Program-made: the position numbers and the translations under genes
Shown: positions 54,292 to 63,220 of the stretch, piece after piece
Position numbering within the stretch: position 1 is the stretch's first letter
Layout: every line of letters starts with the position of its first letter
NCBI GenBank assembly: GCA_019635875.1
Contig: JAHBYP010000001.1
Span: 558,001-622,000, forward strand
DNA: 64,000 nt
Source: Alphaproteobacteria bacterium
GTDB lineage: Bacteria; Pseudomonadota; Alphaproteobacteria; Reyranellales; Reyranellaceae
Direction: 5' to 3'
Notes under the pieces: generated by a model
Databases searched by the model: none
The model's input: only the letters and a program-made list of their open reading frames with translations
Told to the model about the DNA's origin: nothing

Positions 54292-54837
54292 ATGTCCATG
54301 GTCCTGCGTCCTCTTCTGCCGGCGGCGCTGCTGGCCGCGCTGGCGGCCTGCGGCCCCTCGACCACCGAACGCGTCACGGCGGCGCAGCTCTGCCCGAAGG
54401 CGCTGCGCGTTCAGGACGCCGCGACGCTCACGCGCTTCCAGCCCGGCCGCGGCCGCGACGCCACCGACACCATCGTCCAGGCGTCGCTGAGCGATATCGA
54501 CATCGCCTGCGGCGCGCGGCGCGATCGCGTCGACCTCGACATCGTCTTCGAGGTCCGCGTCGCCGAGGGGCCGGCGCTGGCGCGCGTCGCGCCCGACCGC
54601 AAGGTGGCGCTGGAGTACTTCGTCGCCATCATCGATCCGCAGCGCAAGGTCGTGGCGCGGCGCACCTTCAACGCCGATTTCCAGTTCAGCGGCAATCGCA
54701 CCAAGCTCGCCAGCAAGGAAGAGCTGAGCCAGCGCATCCCGCTTGCCAGCCCCGACACCGGCGGCGCCTACCAGATCGCGGTGGGCTTCGTGATGACGCC
54801 GGACGAGGTCGAGTTCAACCGCCGCGGCAGGCGCTGA
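54292..54837 (+). CDS. Putative lipoprotein of unknown function
   Basis: Protein of 181 residues starting with a lipoprotein signal peptide: VLRPLLPAALLAALAAC, with a lipobox cysteine near residue 21. The mature part has ATDTIVQASLSDIDIAC and a long beta-rich region (VDLDIVFEVRVAEG, ALEYFVAIIDPQRKVVARRTF). I do not recognise the family; similar alphaproteobacterial lipoproteins are conserved but uncharacterised. Several start codons (54292, 54298) are possible and there is no strong ribosome site. Confidence 0.75.
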   Translation: MSMVLRPLLPAALLAALAACGPSTTERVTAAQLCPKALRVQDAATLTRFQPGRGRDATDTIVQASLSDIDIACGARRDRVDLDIVFEVRVAEGPALARVAPDRKVALEYFVAIIDPQRKVVARRTFNADFQFSGNRTKLASKEELSQRIPLASPDTGGAYQIAVGFVMTPDEVEFNRRGRR

Positions 54838-54865
54838 GGTCGTATCCCGGACGGCCCCGGAAATA

Positions 54866-55441
54866 TCAGGACTTCGGACCGGCCAACACCGCCCAGGCGG
54901 AGTCGACGAAGAGCGGCGCATGGTCCGATAGCGGGCCATTGATTCGGCCGTAGACCTTGAACACGGCGGCCTGCAGGACGATGCCGACCACGGCGGCGGT
55001 CATGCCGTCGAGATCGCGCTTGGCGATCTCGCCCGCGGCCATCGACTGGGCGATCACGTCGCGCACCACATCGACCGGGTTGGCCAGATCCTCTGACAGG
55101 CTGGCGAGGAAATGGTGCTGCGTCAGCAGGTGATAGGCGAAAACAGTCCAGTCGGCGTCGGCCCACTCGCAATAGCAACGCACGATCGCTTCGGTCTTCT
55201 GCCTGAGCTTCTTGTGCGGCTGATGCGCCTGCAAGAGCGCGTCGGCCAGCGCCACGTGATGTCGCGTGAACAGATCGAGGGCGAGCGCGTCTTTGGATGG
55301 GAAGTAGCGATAGATCGTACCTTCGGCGACCGATGCAGCCATGGCGATCTCGCGTGTCGTGGTCTCGGCCACGCCCCGCGCCATGAACAGGGTCAACGCC
55401 GCGCGCTCGACGCGCCGCTTGGTATCGTCTGCCTTCCCCAT
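54866..55441 (-). CDS. TetR-family regulator
   Basis: Protein of 191 residues with helix-turn-helix ALTLFMARGVAETTTREIAM and VAEGTIYRYFPSKDALALDL, then a TetR C-terminal effector domain. A palindrome lies directly before the start. The target is likely itself or a neighbour, as the next genes are 1.2 kb away and the convergent lipoprotein is on the other strand. Confidence 0.88.
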   Translation of the reverse strand: MGKADDTKRRVERAALTLFMARGVAETTTREIAMAASVAEGTIYRYFPSKDALALDLFTRHHVALADALLQAHQPHKKLRQKTEAIVRCYCEWADADWTVFAYHLLTQHHFLASLSEDLANPVDVVRDVIAQSMAAGEIAKRDLDGMTAAVVGIVLQAAVFKVYGRINGPLSDHAPLFVDSAWAVLAGPKS

Positions 55442-55442
55442 T

Positions 55443-55458
55443 GCAGTAAGTCTACTGC
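55443..55458. promoter_or_regulatory. Operator-like palindrome directly before the TetR gene
   Basis: Perfect inverted repeat GCAGTA-AGTC-TACTGC beginning 1 bp upstream of the TetR start codon, with the same 6-4-6 layout as the site at 40392. It would overlap the translation start region, fitting autoregulation. Confidence 0.55.
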
Positions 55459-55998
55459 CCTGAAGCAGAGGTGGAAAGGCGAAACTGGTTTCCCATGTAC
55501 ATAGGTAGAGATATCAGCAGAAGGGATGCGCTATATGTAGTTGCCTGCCCATTTTTTACGATCGCATTGGCAACTAAAAGCGATTGACTGCCCAATCCGC
55601 CCGATCGCTCAGAATGAGAGCACGTGCCCTGCAACTACACAGCTGTCGGTCGCCCGGGAGTGTACAAACGACCAAAATGTGTGTCGACGGGTCCGCCCAG
55701 CCCGTGCGGCAATGGAGGATTCCGTGAGGTCGAGCGAGCCTCTCGGTGACCGCGGGATCGCCGCGCAATCGGCGTAGCCGACGGCCGGAACGAAGCGATG
55801 CGCGACGTCCGCATCGCGTCAGCGTACCGAACGTCACCGAGACGATGATGCAATTGACGCGGATGCATTGACGCGCCGCCACGGCACCAGCGCGTTGTGC
55901 GTGGCGTCATGCGCAGGTTCCGCGCCAGCAGCAGGTTCGCCACGCCGAACGCGTGACTGTGCCGGGCTGCTCGACGACGCTGGAGAGGCGTGCGACGG
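55459..55998. other. Gene-poor stretch upstream of the TetR gene
   Basis: 540 bp without a gene I can support, lower in GC than its neighbours near 55490-55700. ATGTACAT at about 55495 and TTTTTTACG near 55555 are possible promoter elements for the TetR gene. Short open frames on both strands have atypical composition and no ribosome sites. Confidence 0.45.
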
Positions 55999-56157
55999 CT
56001 ACAGCCAGTCGCCGACCAGCCCGCTGGCCAGGAGCAGCGCCCTGAGCCGAAGCCCCGTCGTGGTGAAGCGGTCGTAGCCCTTCATCGCAAGGTCGCGATT
56101 GACCGCACGGTACAGGGCGCGGCGGGACTCCCGATCGGGCCGTGCGCAAGTTCTCAT
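55999..56157 (-). CDS. Possible small protein of 52 residues
   Basis: Short frame with an excellent ribosome site (GGAGGAGGA, 8 nt before the ATG at 56157). The product starts MRTCARPDRESRRALYRAV, has a basic N-terminal half, and ends in LRLRALLLASGLVGDWL, a possible amphipathic or membrane-seeking helix. No family recognised. It is the only frame in this 1-kb region with a good start signal; it may still be accidental. Confidence 0.45.
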   Translation of the reverse strand: MRTCARPDRESRRALYRAVNRDLAMKGYDRFTTTGLRLRALLLASGLVGDWL

Positions 56158-56343
56158 CGGATGGATCCTCCTCCGAAATGTTCCTGGTGAGAGCGCTCGA
56201 TGCGCCATCGCTCGACTCGTCAGCACAGACCCTTCGCCACACCCCCGTCGAGGCGGTCATTGGCGCCATCAAGGGCAGACAGCCCATGCAGCGCTTGTAC
56301 TGAACGGCATTCAATTTACAGACGAGGAGCTTTTCCACTACTG

Positions 56344-56368
56344 AGGAGCAACGCCTGACGTTGCTCCT
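56344..56368. repeat. 10-bp perfect hairpin upstream of the riboswitch
   Basis: AGGAGCAACG-CCTGA-CGTTGCTCCT. No T tract follows on either strand, so it is not a standard terminator. It contains a ribosome-site-like AGGAG and its complement, and stands 45 bp before the glycine riboswitch. Confidence 0.5.
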
Positions 56369-56412
56369 GCTGGGGTGCGTCGCTATGGTGGCCGCCGCCA
56401 GATGATCCCCAT

Positions 56413-56616
56413 GGGAGAGAGCGTTTTCGCCGACGCGAAGTCGCCGCCGAAGGAGCAACCGCCCCGGAAACTCTCAGGCACCCAGGACCGTGGGGGGATG
56501 GCACTCTGGAAAGTGGCCGCGTGCGCGAAAGCGCGGGGCGGCCCACCGACGAGGTAAGTCGGCGGCGCGCTCAATTGCGTCCCGGCCAATCTTTCAGGTC
56601 ACCAGACAGAGGGGGC
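56413..56616 (+). promoter_or_regulatory. Tandem glycine riboswitch
   Basis: Two aptamers in series upstream of gcvT. The first holds GGGAGAGAG, GCCGAAGGAGCAACCGCC, GGAAACTCTCAGGCACCC, AGGACCG and GGCACTCTGG. The second, after a short linker, holds GGCGGCCC, the purine-rich core, CCAATCTTTCAGGTC and CAGACAGAGG. Glycine binding should raise expression of the gcv operon. No terminator hairpin with a T tract follows, so control may be at translation. Confidence 0.85.
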
Positions 56617-56665
56617 GCGGGCGATGCCATCCGGCGTCGCGCGTGCCGATTCTGAAAGGTGACCG

Positions 56666-57793
56666 GTGACCGACGCTCCCTCGTCTGCCTCTCTTCAGCG
56701 TACGCCCCTCTACGATCTGCACCGCGAGCTCGGTGGCAAGATGGTGCCGTTCGCCGGCTACGACATGCCGGTGCAGTATCCGCAGGGTGTGCTCGGGGAG
56801 CATCTGCACACGCGCGCCAGCTGCGGCCTGTTTGACGTCTCGCATATGGGCCAGATCCGGCTCACCGCGAAGCCGGGCCAGGACCTCGTGGGCGCGATGG
56901 AATCGCTGGTGCCCGGCGACATCCGTGGTCTGAAGCCCGGGCAGATGCGCTACACGCAGCTCACCAACGAGACCGGCGGCATCCTCGACGATCTGATGGT
57001 GACCAGCACGGGCGATCACCTGCTGCTCGTGGTCAACGCCGCATGCAAGCACGACGACCTCGCCCATATCCGCAAGGGCATCGGCGACCGCGTCGAGATC
57101 GAGCCGATGTTCGCCCGCGGCCTGCTGGCGCTGCAGGGACCCAGGGCGGTCGATGTGCTGAGCCGCTACGCGTCGCAGGCGCGCACGATGGTGTTCATGA
57201 CCGGCGCCGTGCTGCGCATCGATGGCGTGGAGTGCTACGTCACGCGCTCAGGCTACACCGGCTGCGACGGCTACGAGATCGCCACGCCGGCCGACTCGGC
57301 CACGCATGTCGCCCGCCTGTTGCTCTCGAATGAAGAGGTCAAGCCGATCGGCCTGGGCGCGCGCGACTCGCTGCGCCTGGAGGCCGGTCTCTGCCTCTAC
57401 GGCCACGACATCGACACCACGACCACGCCGATCGAGGCCGGGCTGCTGTGGAGCGTGGGCAAGGAACGCCGCGCGCAGGGCGGCTTCCCCGGCGCCGCTG
57501 TGGTGCAGAAGCAGATCGCCGAGGGCGCGCCGCGCCGGCGCGTCGGGCTGAAGCCCGAGGGCCGCACCATCGCGCGCGAGGGCGCCGAGATCGTCGACGG
57601 CGCCGGCAAAGTGATCGGCAAGGTGACGTCGGGCGGCTTCGGGCCGTCGCTGAACGGGCCGATGGCCATGGGTTATGTCGAGCGCGCGCAGGCCGCCAAC
57701 GGCACGAAGCTTGCGCTTGTCGTGCGCGGCAAACCGGTCGCGGCCGAGGTGGTGCCGATGCCGTTCGTCAAGCACACGTATTTCCGCGGTTAA
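56666..57793 (+). CDS. gcvT: Aminomethyltransferase (glycine cleavage T protein)
   Basis: Transfers the methylene of aminomethyl-lipoyl GcvH to tetrahydrofolate, releasing ammonia. The 375-residue protein begins at a GTG with AAAGG upstream, and has [44 protein letters not shown] and [16 protein letters not shown]. First gene of the gcvT-gcvH-gcvPA-gcvPB operon, controlled by the glycine riboswitch. Confidence 0.97.
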   Translation: MTDAPSSASLQRTPLYDLHRELGGKMVPFAGYDMPVQYPQGVLGEHLHTRASCGLFDVSHMGQIRLTAKPGQDLVGAMESLVPGDIRGLKPGQMRYTQLTNETGGILDDLMVTSTGDHLLLVVNAACKHDDLAHIRKGIGDRVEIEPMFARGLLALQGPRAVDVLSRYASQARTMVFMTGAVLRIDGVECYVTRSGYTGCDGYEIATPADSATHVARLLLSNEEVKPIGLGARDSLRLEAGLCLYGHDIDTTTTPIEAGLLWSVGKERRAQGGFPGAAVVQKQIAEGAPRRRVGLKPEGRTIAREGAEIVDGAGKVIGKVTSGGFGPSLNGPMAMGYVERAQAANGTKLALVVRGKPVAAEVVPMPFVKHTYFRG

Positions 57794-57807
57794 GGGGGGA
57801 GGCCTCA

Positions 57808-58179
57808 GTGCTGAAATTCTCGAAGGAGCACGAGTGGGTGCGCGTCGAAGGCGACATCGGCACGGTCGGCATCACCGACTATGCCCAGCAGCAGCTGGGC
57901 GACGTCGTGTTCGTAGAGGTTCCCGAGATCGGCCGCACGGTCGAGAAAGGTGGCGAGATCGCTGTCGTCGAGTCGGTGAAGGCCGCGTCCGACATCTACG
58001 CGCCGGTCGGCGGCGAGGTGGTCGAGGCCAACACCGCGCTCGCCGACTCGCCCGGCGACGTCAACGCCGATCCGATGGGCAAGGCCTGGTTCTTCAAGCT
58101 GAGGATCGCCGACAAGGGCGACCTCGACGACCTGATGGACGAGGCGGCCTATGGCGAATACGTGAAGGGTCTCGAGTAG
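57808..58179 (+). CDS. gcvH: Glycine cleavage H protein
   Basis: Lipoyl carrier of the glycine cleavage system, 123 residues, starting at a GTG with GGGGGAGG before it. The lipoyl lysine is Lys58 in ESVKAASD; the motifs [22 protein letters not shown] and [12 protein letters not shown] are as expected. Confidence 0.97.
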   Translation: MLKFSKEHEWVRVEGDIGTVGITDYAQQQLGDVVFVEVPEIGRTVEKGGEIAVVESVKAASDIYAPVGGEVVEANTALADSPGDVNADPMGKAWFFKLRIADKGDLDDLMDEAAYGEYVKGLE

Positions 58180-58181
58180 CG

Positions 58182-59528
58182 ATGCGCTATCTTCCCCTCA
58201 CCGACGCCGACCGCAGCGAGATGCTGAGCGTCATCGGCGTGCGCTCGGTCGACGAGCTGTTCCGCGACGTGCCGGAAGCGGCGCGCCTGAAGGGCAAGAT
58301 CGATCGCCTCGGCGACCACATGGGCGAGCTCGAGGTCGATCGCGCGCTCTCGGCCATGGCGGCGAAGAACCGCGCGGCGGGCGCGGGGCCGTTCTTCGTC
58401 GGCGCCGGCGCCTACAAGCACCACGTGCCCTCGAGCGTCGATCACCTGATCCAGCGCGGCGAGTTCCTGACCTCGTACACGCCGTACCAGCCCGAGATCA
58501 CCCAGGGCACGCTGCAGTACCTGTTCGAGTTCCAGACGCAGATCGCGCTGTTCACCGGCATGGATGTGGCCAACGCCTCGATGTACGATGCCAGCACCGG
58601 CGCCGCCGAGGCGGTGCTGATGGCCAACCGGGTCACGCGGCGCAGCAAGGCGATCCTGTCGGGCGGCCTGCACCCGCAGTACCGCGCCGTGATCGAGACC
58701 ACCGCGCGCTGGCAGGGCTTCGAGGCCGTCGGTGCGCCGGTCGACGCGACCGGCGTCGAGGACCTCGCCGCGCAGGTCGACAAGGAAACCTCCTGCGTCG
58801 TGGTGCAGAATCCCAGCGTGTTCGGCCATGTGCGCGACTTGTCGCCGCTGGCCAAGGCTTGCCACGACGCCGGCGCGCTCTTGATCGTCGTCGTCACCGA
58901 GATCGTGTCGCTCGGCCTGCTGATGCCGCCGGGCGAGATGGGCGCCGACATCGTCGTCGCCGAGGGCCAGTCTCTCGGCGTCGGCCTGAACTTCGGCGGC
59001 CCCTATGTAGGCCTTTTTGCGACACGCGAGAAATTCGTGCGGCAGATGCCGGGCCGTCTCGTTGGCGAGACCGTCGATGCCGACGGCCAGCGCGGCTTCG
59101 TGCTGACGCTCAGCACGCGTGAGCAGCACATCCGGCGCGAGAAGGCGACCAGCAACATCTGCACCAATTCCGGGCTGTGTGCGCTGGCCTTCACCATCCA
59201 TCTCACCCTGCTGGGCGAGGCGGGCTTCACGCGGCTGGCCGAGCTGAACCATGCGACGGCGGTGAAGACCGCCGACGCCCTGGCGCAGGTCAAAGGCGTG
59301 AGCCTGCTCAACGGCACCTTCTTCAACGAGTTCACGCTGAAGCTGCCAAAGCCCGCGGCGCCGGTCGTCGAGCGGCTCGCGGCCAAGGGCGTGCTGGGCG
59401 GCGTGCCGGTGTCGCGCCTGATGCCCGACGATCCCGCGGTCGCCGACCTGCTGCTGGTCGCGGCCACCGAGACGGTGAGCGATGCCGACATCGCCGCACT
59501 CGCCCGCGCGCTGACGGAGGTGCTGTGA
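58182..59528 (+). CDS. gcvPA: Glycine dehydrogenase (decarboxylating) subunit 1
   Basis: Alpha subunit of the P protein that decarboxylates glycine with PLP; the PLP lysine lies in gcvPB. The 448-residue protein starts [19 protein letters not shown] and includes [31 protein letters not shown] and [20 protein letters not shown]. Its stop overlaps the gcvPB start by one base. Confidence 0.96.
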   Translation: MRYLPLTDADRSEMLSVIGVRSVDELFRDVPEAARLKGKIDRLGDHMGELEVDRALSAMAAKNRAAGAGPFFVGAGAYKHHVPSSVDHLIQRGEFLTSYTPYQPEITQGTLQYLFEFQTQIALFTGMDVANASMYDASTGAAEAVLMANRVTRRSKAILSGGLHPQYRAVIETTARWQGFEAVGAPVDATGVEDLAAQVDKETSCVVVQNPSVFGHVRDLSPLAKACHDAGALLIVVVTEIVSLGLLMPPGEMGADIVVAEGQSLGVGLNFGGPYVGLFATREKFVRQMPGRLVGETVDADGQRGFVLTLSTREQHIRREKATSNICTNSGLCALAFTIHLTLLGEAGFTRLAELNHATAVKTADALAQVKGVSLLNGTFFNEFTLKLPKPAAPVVERLAAKGVLGGVPVSRLMPDDPAVADLLLVAATETVSDADIAALARALTEVL

Positions 59529-61120
59529 TGGTCCAGTCGCTCGACCGTTCGCAGGGCCGCAGCGGTACGCTGTCCGCCTCCGGCACCACGGCGCCGACCT
59601 TCACCGGCAACCGCGCGTTGCAGCTCGAGGAGAAGCTGATCTTCGAGATGGGCCAGCCCGGCCGCTGCGGTGTCGACCTGCCGGAGCCGCCCAGGGTCGC
59701 CGACCGACTCAACGGCCTGCGCCGGCGCGGTGCCATCGGCCTGCCCGGGCTGGCCGAGCCGCAGGTGGTGCAGCACTACACGCGCCTGTCGCAGAAGAAC
59801 TACGCCATCGACATGGGCGTCTACCCGCTGGGCTCGTGCACCATGAAGCACAACCCCCGGCTCAATGAAAAGATCGCCCGCCTGCCCGGCTTCGCCGACG
59901 TCCATCCGCTGCAGCCGCAATCGACAGTGCAGGGCGCCTTCGAGCTGATCGACGAGCTGGCGCGCTGGCTCAAGACCTTGACCGGCATGCCGGCGGTGGC
60001 GATGTCGCCGGCCGCGGGCGCGCATGGCGAGATGTGCGGCATGATGGCGATCGCCGCCGCGCTGGCCGCGCGCGGCGAGAGCCAGCGCAAGACCGTGCTG
60101 GTGCCGGAATCGGCGCACGGCACCAACCCCGCGACCGCCGCCGCCCTGGGCTTCGTCGTCAAGCCGATTCCGGCCACCGATGACGGCCATGTCGATGTCG
60201 CGGCGCTGAAGGCGGCGCTGGGTTCCGACGTGGCGGCCATCATGCTCACCAACCCCAACACCTGCGGGCTGTTCGAGCGCGACATCCTGGAGGTCGCCGA
60301 CGCGGTGCATGCGGCGGGCGCCTATTTCTACTGCGACGGCGCCAACTACAACGCCATCGTCGGCCGGGTGCGGCCGGGCGATCTCGGCGTCGACTGCATG
60401 CACATCAACCTGCACAAGACCTTCTCGACGCCGCATGGCGGCGGCGGGCCGGGCTCGGGTCCCGTGGTGCTGTCGGATCGCCTCGCCGCCTATGCGCCGC
60501 GGCCGTGGATCGTGCACGACGTCACGGGTTGGCACGCCGCCGAGGAGGGCACCTCGGTCGACGGCCAGCCGCTGGGCCGCCTGAAGGCCTTCCATGGCCA
60601 GATGGGCATGTTCACCCGCGCGCTCGCCTACATGATGAGCCACGGCGCCGACGGCCTGAAGCAGGTCGCCGAGGACGCGGTGCTCAACGCCAACTACGTC
60701 ATGGCCCGGCTGAGCGCCGAGATGACCCCGGCCTTCGGCGGCCCCTGCATGCACGAGGCGTTGTTCGACGACTCCTTCCTCAAGGACACCGGTGTCAGCA
60801 CGCTCGACTTCGCCAAGGCGATGATCGACGAGGGCTTCCACCCCATGACCATGTACTTCCCGCTGGTCGTGCATGGCGCGCTGCTGATCGAGCCGACCGA
60901 GACGCAATCCAAGGAGGCGCTCGATCAGTTCTGCGACGCCCTGCTGCATCTCGCACGCAAGGCCAAGAGCGGCACGGCGGTCGAGGATTTCCGCGCCGCG
61001 CCGACCATGGCGCCGCGCCGCCGTCTCGACGAGACGCTGGCGGCGCGCAAGCCGGTGCTGCGCTGGAAGCCCAGCAACAATCCGCCGACCGACGCGCCCA
61101 CGCGCCAGGCGGCGGAGTAA
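59528..61120 (+). CDS. gcvPB: Glycine dehydrogenase (decarboxylating) subunit 2
   Basis: Beta subunit of the P protein, 530 residues. The PLP-binding lysine is in MHINLHKTFSTPHGGGGPG; other marks are YPLGSCTMKHNP, AGAHGEMCGM, PESAHGTNPATA and NPNTCGLFE. Overlaps gcvPA at TGATG. Its TAA stop overlaps the ATG of the next gene. Confidence 0.97.
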   Translation: MVQSLDRSQGRSGTLSASGTTAPTFTGNRALQLEEKLIFEMGQPGRCGVDLPEPPRVADRLNGLRRRGAIGLPGLAEPQVVQHYTRLSQKNYAIDMGVYPLGSCTMKHNPRLNEKIARLPGFADVHPLQPQSTVQGAFELIDELARWLKTLTGMPAVAMSPAAGAHGEMCGMMAIAAALAARGESQRKTVLVPESAHGTNPATAAALGFVVKPIPATDDGHVDVAALKAALGSDVAAIMLTNPNTCGLFERDILEVADAVHAAGAYFYCDGANYNAIVGRVRPGDLGVDCMHINLHKTFSTPHGGGGPGSGPVVLSDRLAAYAPRPWIVHDVTGWHAAEEGTSVDGQPLGRLKAFHGQMGMFTRALAYMMSHGADGLKQVAEDAVLNANYVMARLSAEMTPAFGGPCMHEALFDDSFLKDTGVSTLDFAKAMIDEGFHPMTMYFPLVVHGALLIEPTETQSKEALDQFCDALLHLARKAKSGTAVEDFRAAPTMAPRRRLDETLAARKPVLRWKPSNNPPTDAPTRQAAE

Positions 61121-62046
61121 TGCCATCAACGACCTTCCCCCGGAGGGGGAAGGTGCCCGAAGGGCGGAAGGGGGATGCCGAAGCCGAACGCAAGAGTCCG
61201 TCTTCGACATCCCCCTTCCGTCGCGCTGGCGCGCGCCACCTTCCCCCTCCGGGGGAAGGTAAACTCCGATACCACTGGCGCACGCGCGGCTACGTCGTCC
61301 TGCCGCGCTTCATGGGATGGCTCGATCGCGAGCGGCTGCGGGCGGCATGCGATCGTGCGGCGCGCGCATGGCGCGCGGGGCTGCCGCCCGAACGGCGCGA
61401 CGGCCCGCTCAGCAACATGGCCTATCTCACCGATCCCCGCTGGTACGACGATCGTCGCGTGCCGGAGGAGATCCTGCGGTTCGTTGCCGATCGCAGCGTG
61501 CTCGACCTGATCGCGGCGATCACCGGCGGCGTGCCGCTGTTCCACAACACGCAGTACTTCATGGAGCAGCACGGCGCCGACTGGGACGGGCAATGGCACC
61601 GCGATACGCAGTTCCTGGCGCCCGACGCCGACAGCGAGAAGCGCGACATCGCGGCCGGCACCGGCGTGCACTTCCGCGTCGCCCTCGCCGACGATCCCTG
61701 GCTGTCGATCGTGCCCGGCTCGCATTGCCGTTGGGATACGGCGCAGGAATGGGCGATCCGCCACGAGGCCGCGAGCGGTGATCCGCCGGACGCGGTGCGC
61801 CTGCCGCTGAAGGCCGGCGACGCGCTGCTGTTCCACGCCTGGTCGATCCATCGCGGTCTCTATCGCTGCGTACCGGCGCGCCGAACGTTCGACGTGGTCT
61901 ACATGACGCGCGGCACGGTCGGGCGTGCGCTGACGCCGCAAGCCTGCATGCCGTCGCTGGTCCGTCTGGCCTCGTTGCCGCGCGACGCGCGCGCCTTCTT
62001 CCAGCGCTTCGCGCGCGCCTATCGCCGCGTCCGGGCGTCGGCCTGA
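61120..62046 (+). CDS. Phytanoyl-CoA dioxygenase-like protein with repeat-derived N-terminus
   Basis: Iron(II)/2-oxoglutarate dioxygenase-like protein of 308 residues. The iron-binding H-x-D is in GQWHRDTQFL near residue 165 and the distal His in AWSIHRGLYR near residue 247. The ATG at 61120 overlaps the gcvPB stop. Codons 5-47 are read straight through a palindromic repeat (61132-61260) of exactly 129 bp, so 43 residues are of repeat origin. The conserved part starts at about RYHWRTRGYVVLPRFMG; an ATG at 61312 gives a shorter alternative. Substrate unknown. Confidence 0.8.
   Translation: MPSTTFPRRGKVPEGRKGDAEAERKSPSSTSPFRRAGARHLPPPGEGKLRYHWRTRGYVVLPRFMGWLDRERLRAACDRAARAWRAGLPPERRDGPLSNMAYLTDPRWYDDRRVPEEILRFVADRSVLDLIAAITGGVPLFHNTQYFMEQHGADWDGQWHRDTQFLAPDADSEKRDIAAGTGVHFRVALADDPWLSIVPGSHCRWDTAQEWAIRHEAASGDPPDAVRLPLKAGDALLFHAWSIHRGLYRCVPARRTFDVVYMTRGTVGRALTPQACMPSLVRLASLPRDARAFFQRFARAYRRVRASA
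61132..61260. repeat. Palindromic repeat inside a coding sequence
   Basis: 129 bp from ACCTTCCCCCGGAGGGGGAA to GGGGGAAGGT, related to the block at 52829-52956: the inner arms GGAAGGGGGATG and CATCCCCCTTCC match. Its length is a multiple of three and it is in frame with the phytanoyl-CoA dioxygenase-like gene. Confidence 0.8.
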
Positions 62047-62522
62047 CGTCGCCGGCGGTCGATCCACGCCATCAGCACCATGGCGAACAGCGCCGAGGCG
62101 CCGAACAGGTAGATGCCGCCTTGGGCGCGGAAGCGCACGAAGAAGTCGCCCTGCAGCGACACGACGATGATCGCCACCACCAGCACGTCGAGCATCGACC
62201 ACTTGCCGATGCTGACGGCGATGGCATGCAGCGGCCCGGTGCGATGATGCGGCGTCAGCCACAGGAAGGCGGCAACCAGCAGCTTGAGCACCGGCAGCGC
62301 CACCGAAAAGGCCGCGATCACGATCGCCAACGGCCAGGAGTCCGAGTACCAGAGGTCGCCGATGCCCGACAGCACGCTGTGCGTGTCATCGAACAGGCGC
62401 ACCTTGGTGACCTTCACCGCCGGCACCACCAGGCCGAGCGCCAGGCTGATCGCGGTGAGCGCCCACAGCACGATCAGCCACGGCGTGTCGCGCGGATGGC
62501 GGGCGGCGAGCGAGGCGGTCAT
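62019..62522 (-). CDS. Paraquat-inducible protein A-like membrane protein
   Basis: Protein of 167 residues with about four membrane segments and the PqiA signature GKWSMLDVLVVAIIV near residue 105, plus WLIVLWALTAISLALGLVV at the N-terminus. PqiA proteins are inner-membrane partners of MCE lipid-transport systems in other bacteria, but no MCE gene lies beside it. It overlaps the convergent dioxygenase-like gene by 28 bp. Confidence 0.8.
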   Translation of the reverse strand: MTASLAARHPRDTPWLIVLWALTAISLALGLVVPAVKVTKVRLFDDTHSVLSGIGDLWYSDSWPLAIVIAAFSVALPVLKLLVAAFLWLTPHHRTGPLHAIAVSIGKWSMLDVLVVAIIVVSLQGDFFVRFRAQGGIYLFGASALFAMVLMAWIDRRRRQADARTRR

Positions 62523-62560
62523 GCGGGCAGTCTAGGGCGGAGTTCGTTCTTGCGTCTCTC

Positions 62561-62630
62561 CTGTCATTCCGAGCGCAGAGAGGAATCCGGGCTGGCTTCT
62601 CTGGATTCCTCGCTGCGCTCGGAATGACAG
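62561..62630. repeat. Second copy of the GTCATTCCGAGCGCAG palindrome
   Basis: 28-bp arms (62561-62588 and 62603-62630) with one mismatch and a 14-nt loop; arms begin CTGTCATTCCGAGCGCAG. Same family as 51314-51381. It lies between the divergent pqiA-like gene and the end of the atp operon. Confidence 0.85.
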
Positions 62631-62641
62631 GCTGGAAGAAG

Positions 62642-62664
62642 AACCCCGCCTCGTGGGCGGGGTT
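62642..62664 (-). terminator. Terminator of the atp operon, minus strand
   Basis: Perfect 9-bp stem AACCCCGCC/GGCGGGGTT with loop TCGTG (plus-strand reading). On the minus strand it is followed by CTTCTTCC, moderately T-rich. It lies 25 bp past the atpF stop. Confidence 0.7.
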
Positions 62665-62689
62665 GATCGTGTGACGGCGTGCGTCTGGG

Positions 62690-63220
62690 CTAGTTCAGCC
62701 GTCTCGGCAGCTCGGTGATCGCCTGGTCGACCAGCTCGGTGCCCTGGCCCGACTGCATGCGCTCCTGCAGGAGCGAGCGGGTGGCGGAGATCGCGGCGTC
62801 GACGGCGGTGGCGCGCACCTCCGCCATGGCCTTGGCCTCGGCCTGGGCGATGCGGTCGAGCGCCTGGCGCTCGCGCAGCTTGATGGTGTTGGCGAGGTCG
62901 GCCTCGGCGCGCGCCTTGAGCGAGACGGCTTCGGCGGTGGCGAGATCGATGATGCCCTTGGCCTCGCTCTCCGCCGCGTCGCGCTTCATCTTGTACTCGG
63001 CGAGCGTCGCCTCGGCCTCGGCGCGCAGCTTCAGCGCGTCGTCGAGCTGCTTGGTGATCGCGACGGCGCGCTGGTCGAGCATGCCGGTGATGCCCTTCCA
63101 TGCCGCCTTGCCGGCCACCCCGAGGAAGATCACGAAGGACACGGCGACCCAGAATGTCGGGTCGGCGAACATCGAGCCGCCCGCGGCGCCCGGTTCGGCG
63201 GCCCATGCGGTGCCGATCAT
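62690..63220 (-). CDS. atpF: ATP synthase F0 subunit b
   Basis: Peripheral stalk subunit of 176 residues: one N-terminal membrane helix (FWVAVSFVIFLGVAGKAAW) followed by a long coiled coil rich in Ala, Glu and Lys. The ATG overlaps the stop of the upstream b' gene (ATGA). Paired b and b' genes are usual in alphaproteobacteria. Confidence 0.94.
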   Translation of the reverse strand: MIGTAWAAEPGAAGGSMFADPTFWVAVSFVIFLGVAGKAAWKGITGMLDQRAVAITKQLDDALKLRAEAEATLAEYKMKRDAAESEAKGIIDLATAEAVSLKARAEADLANTIKLRERQALDRIAQAEAKAMAEVRATAVDAAISATRSLLQERMQSGQGTELVDQAITELPRRLN

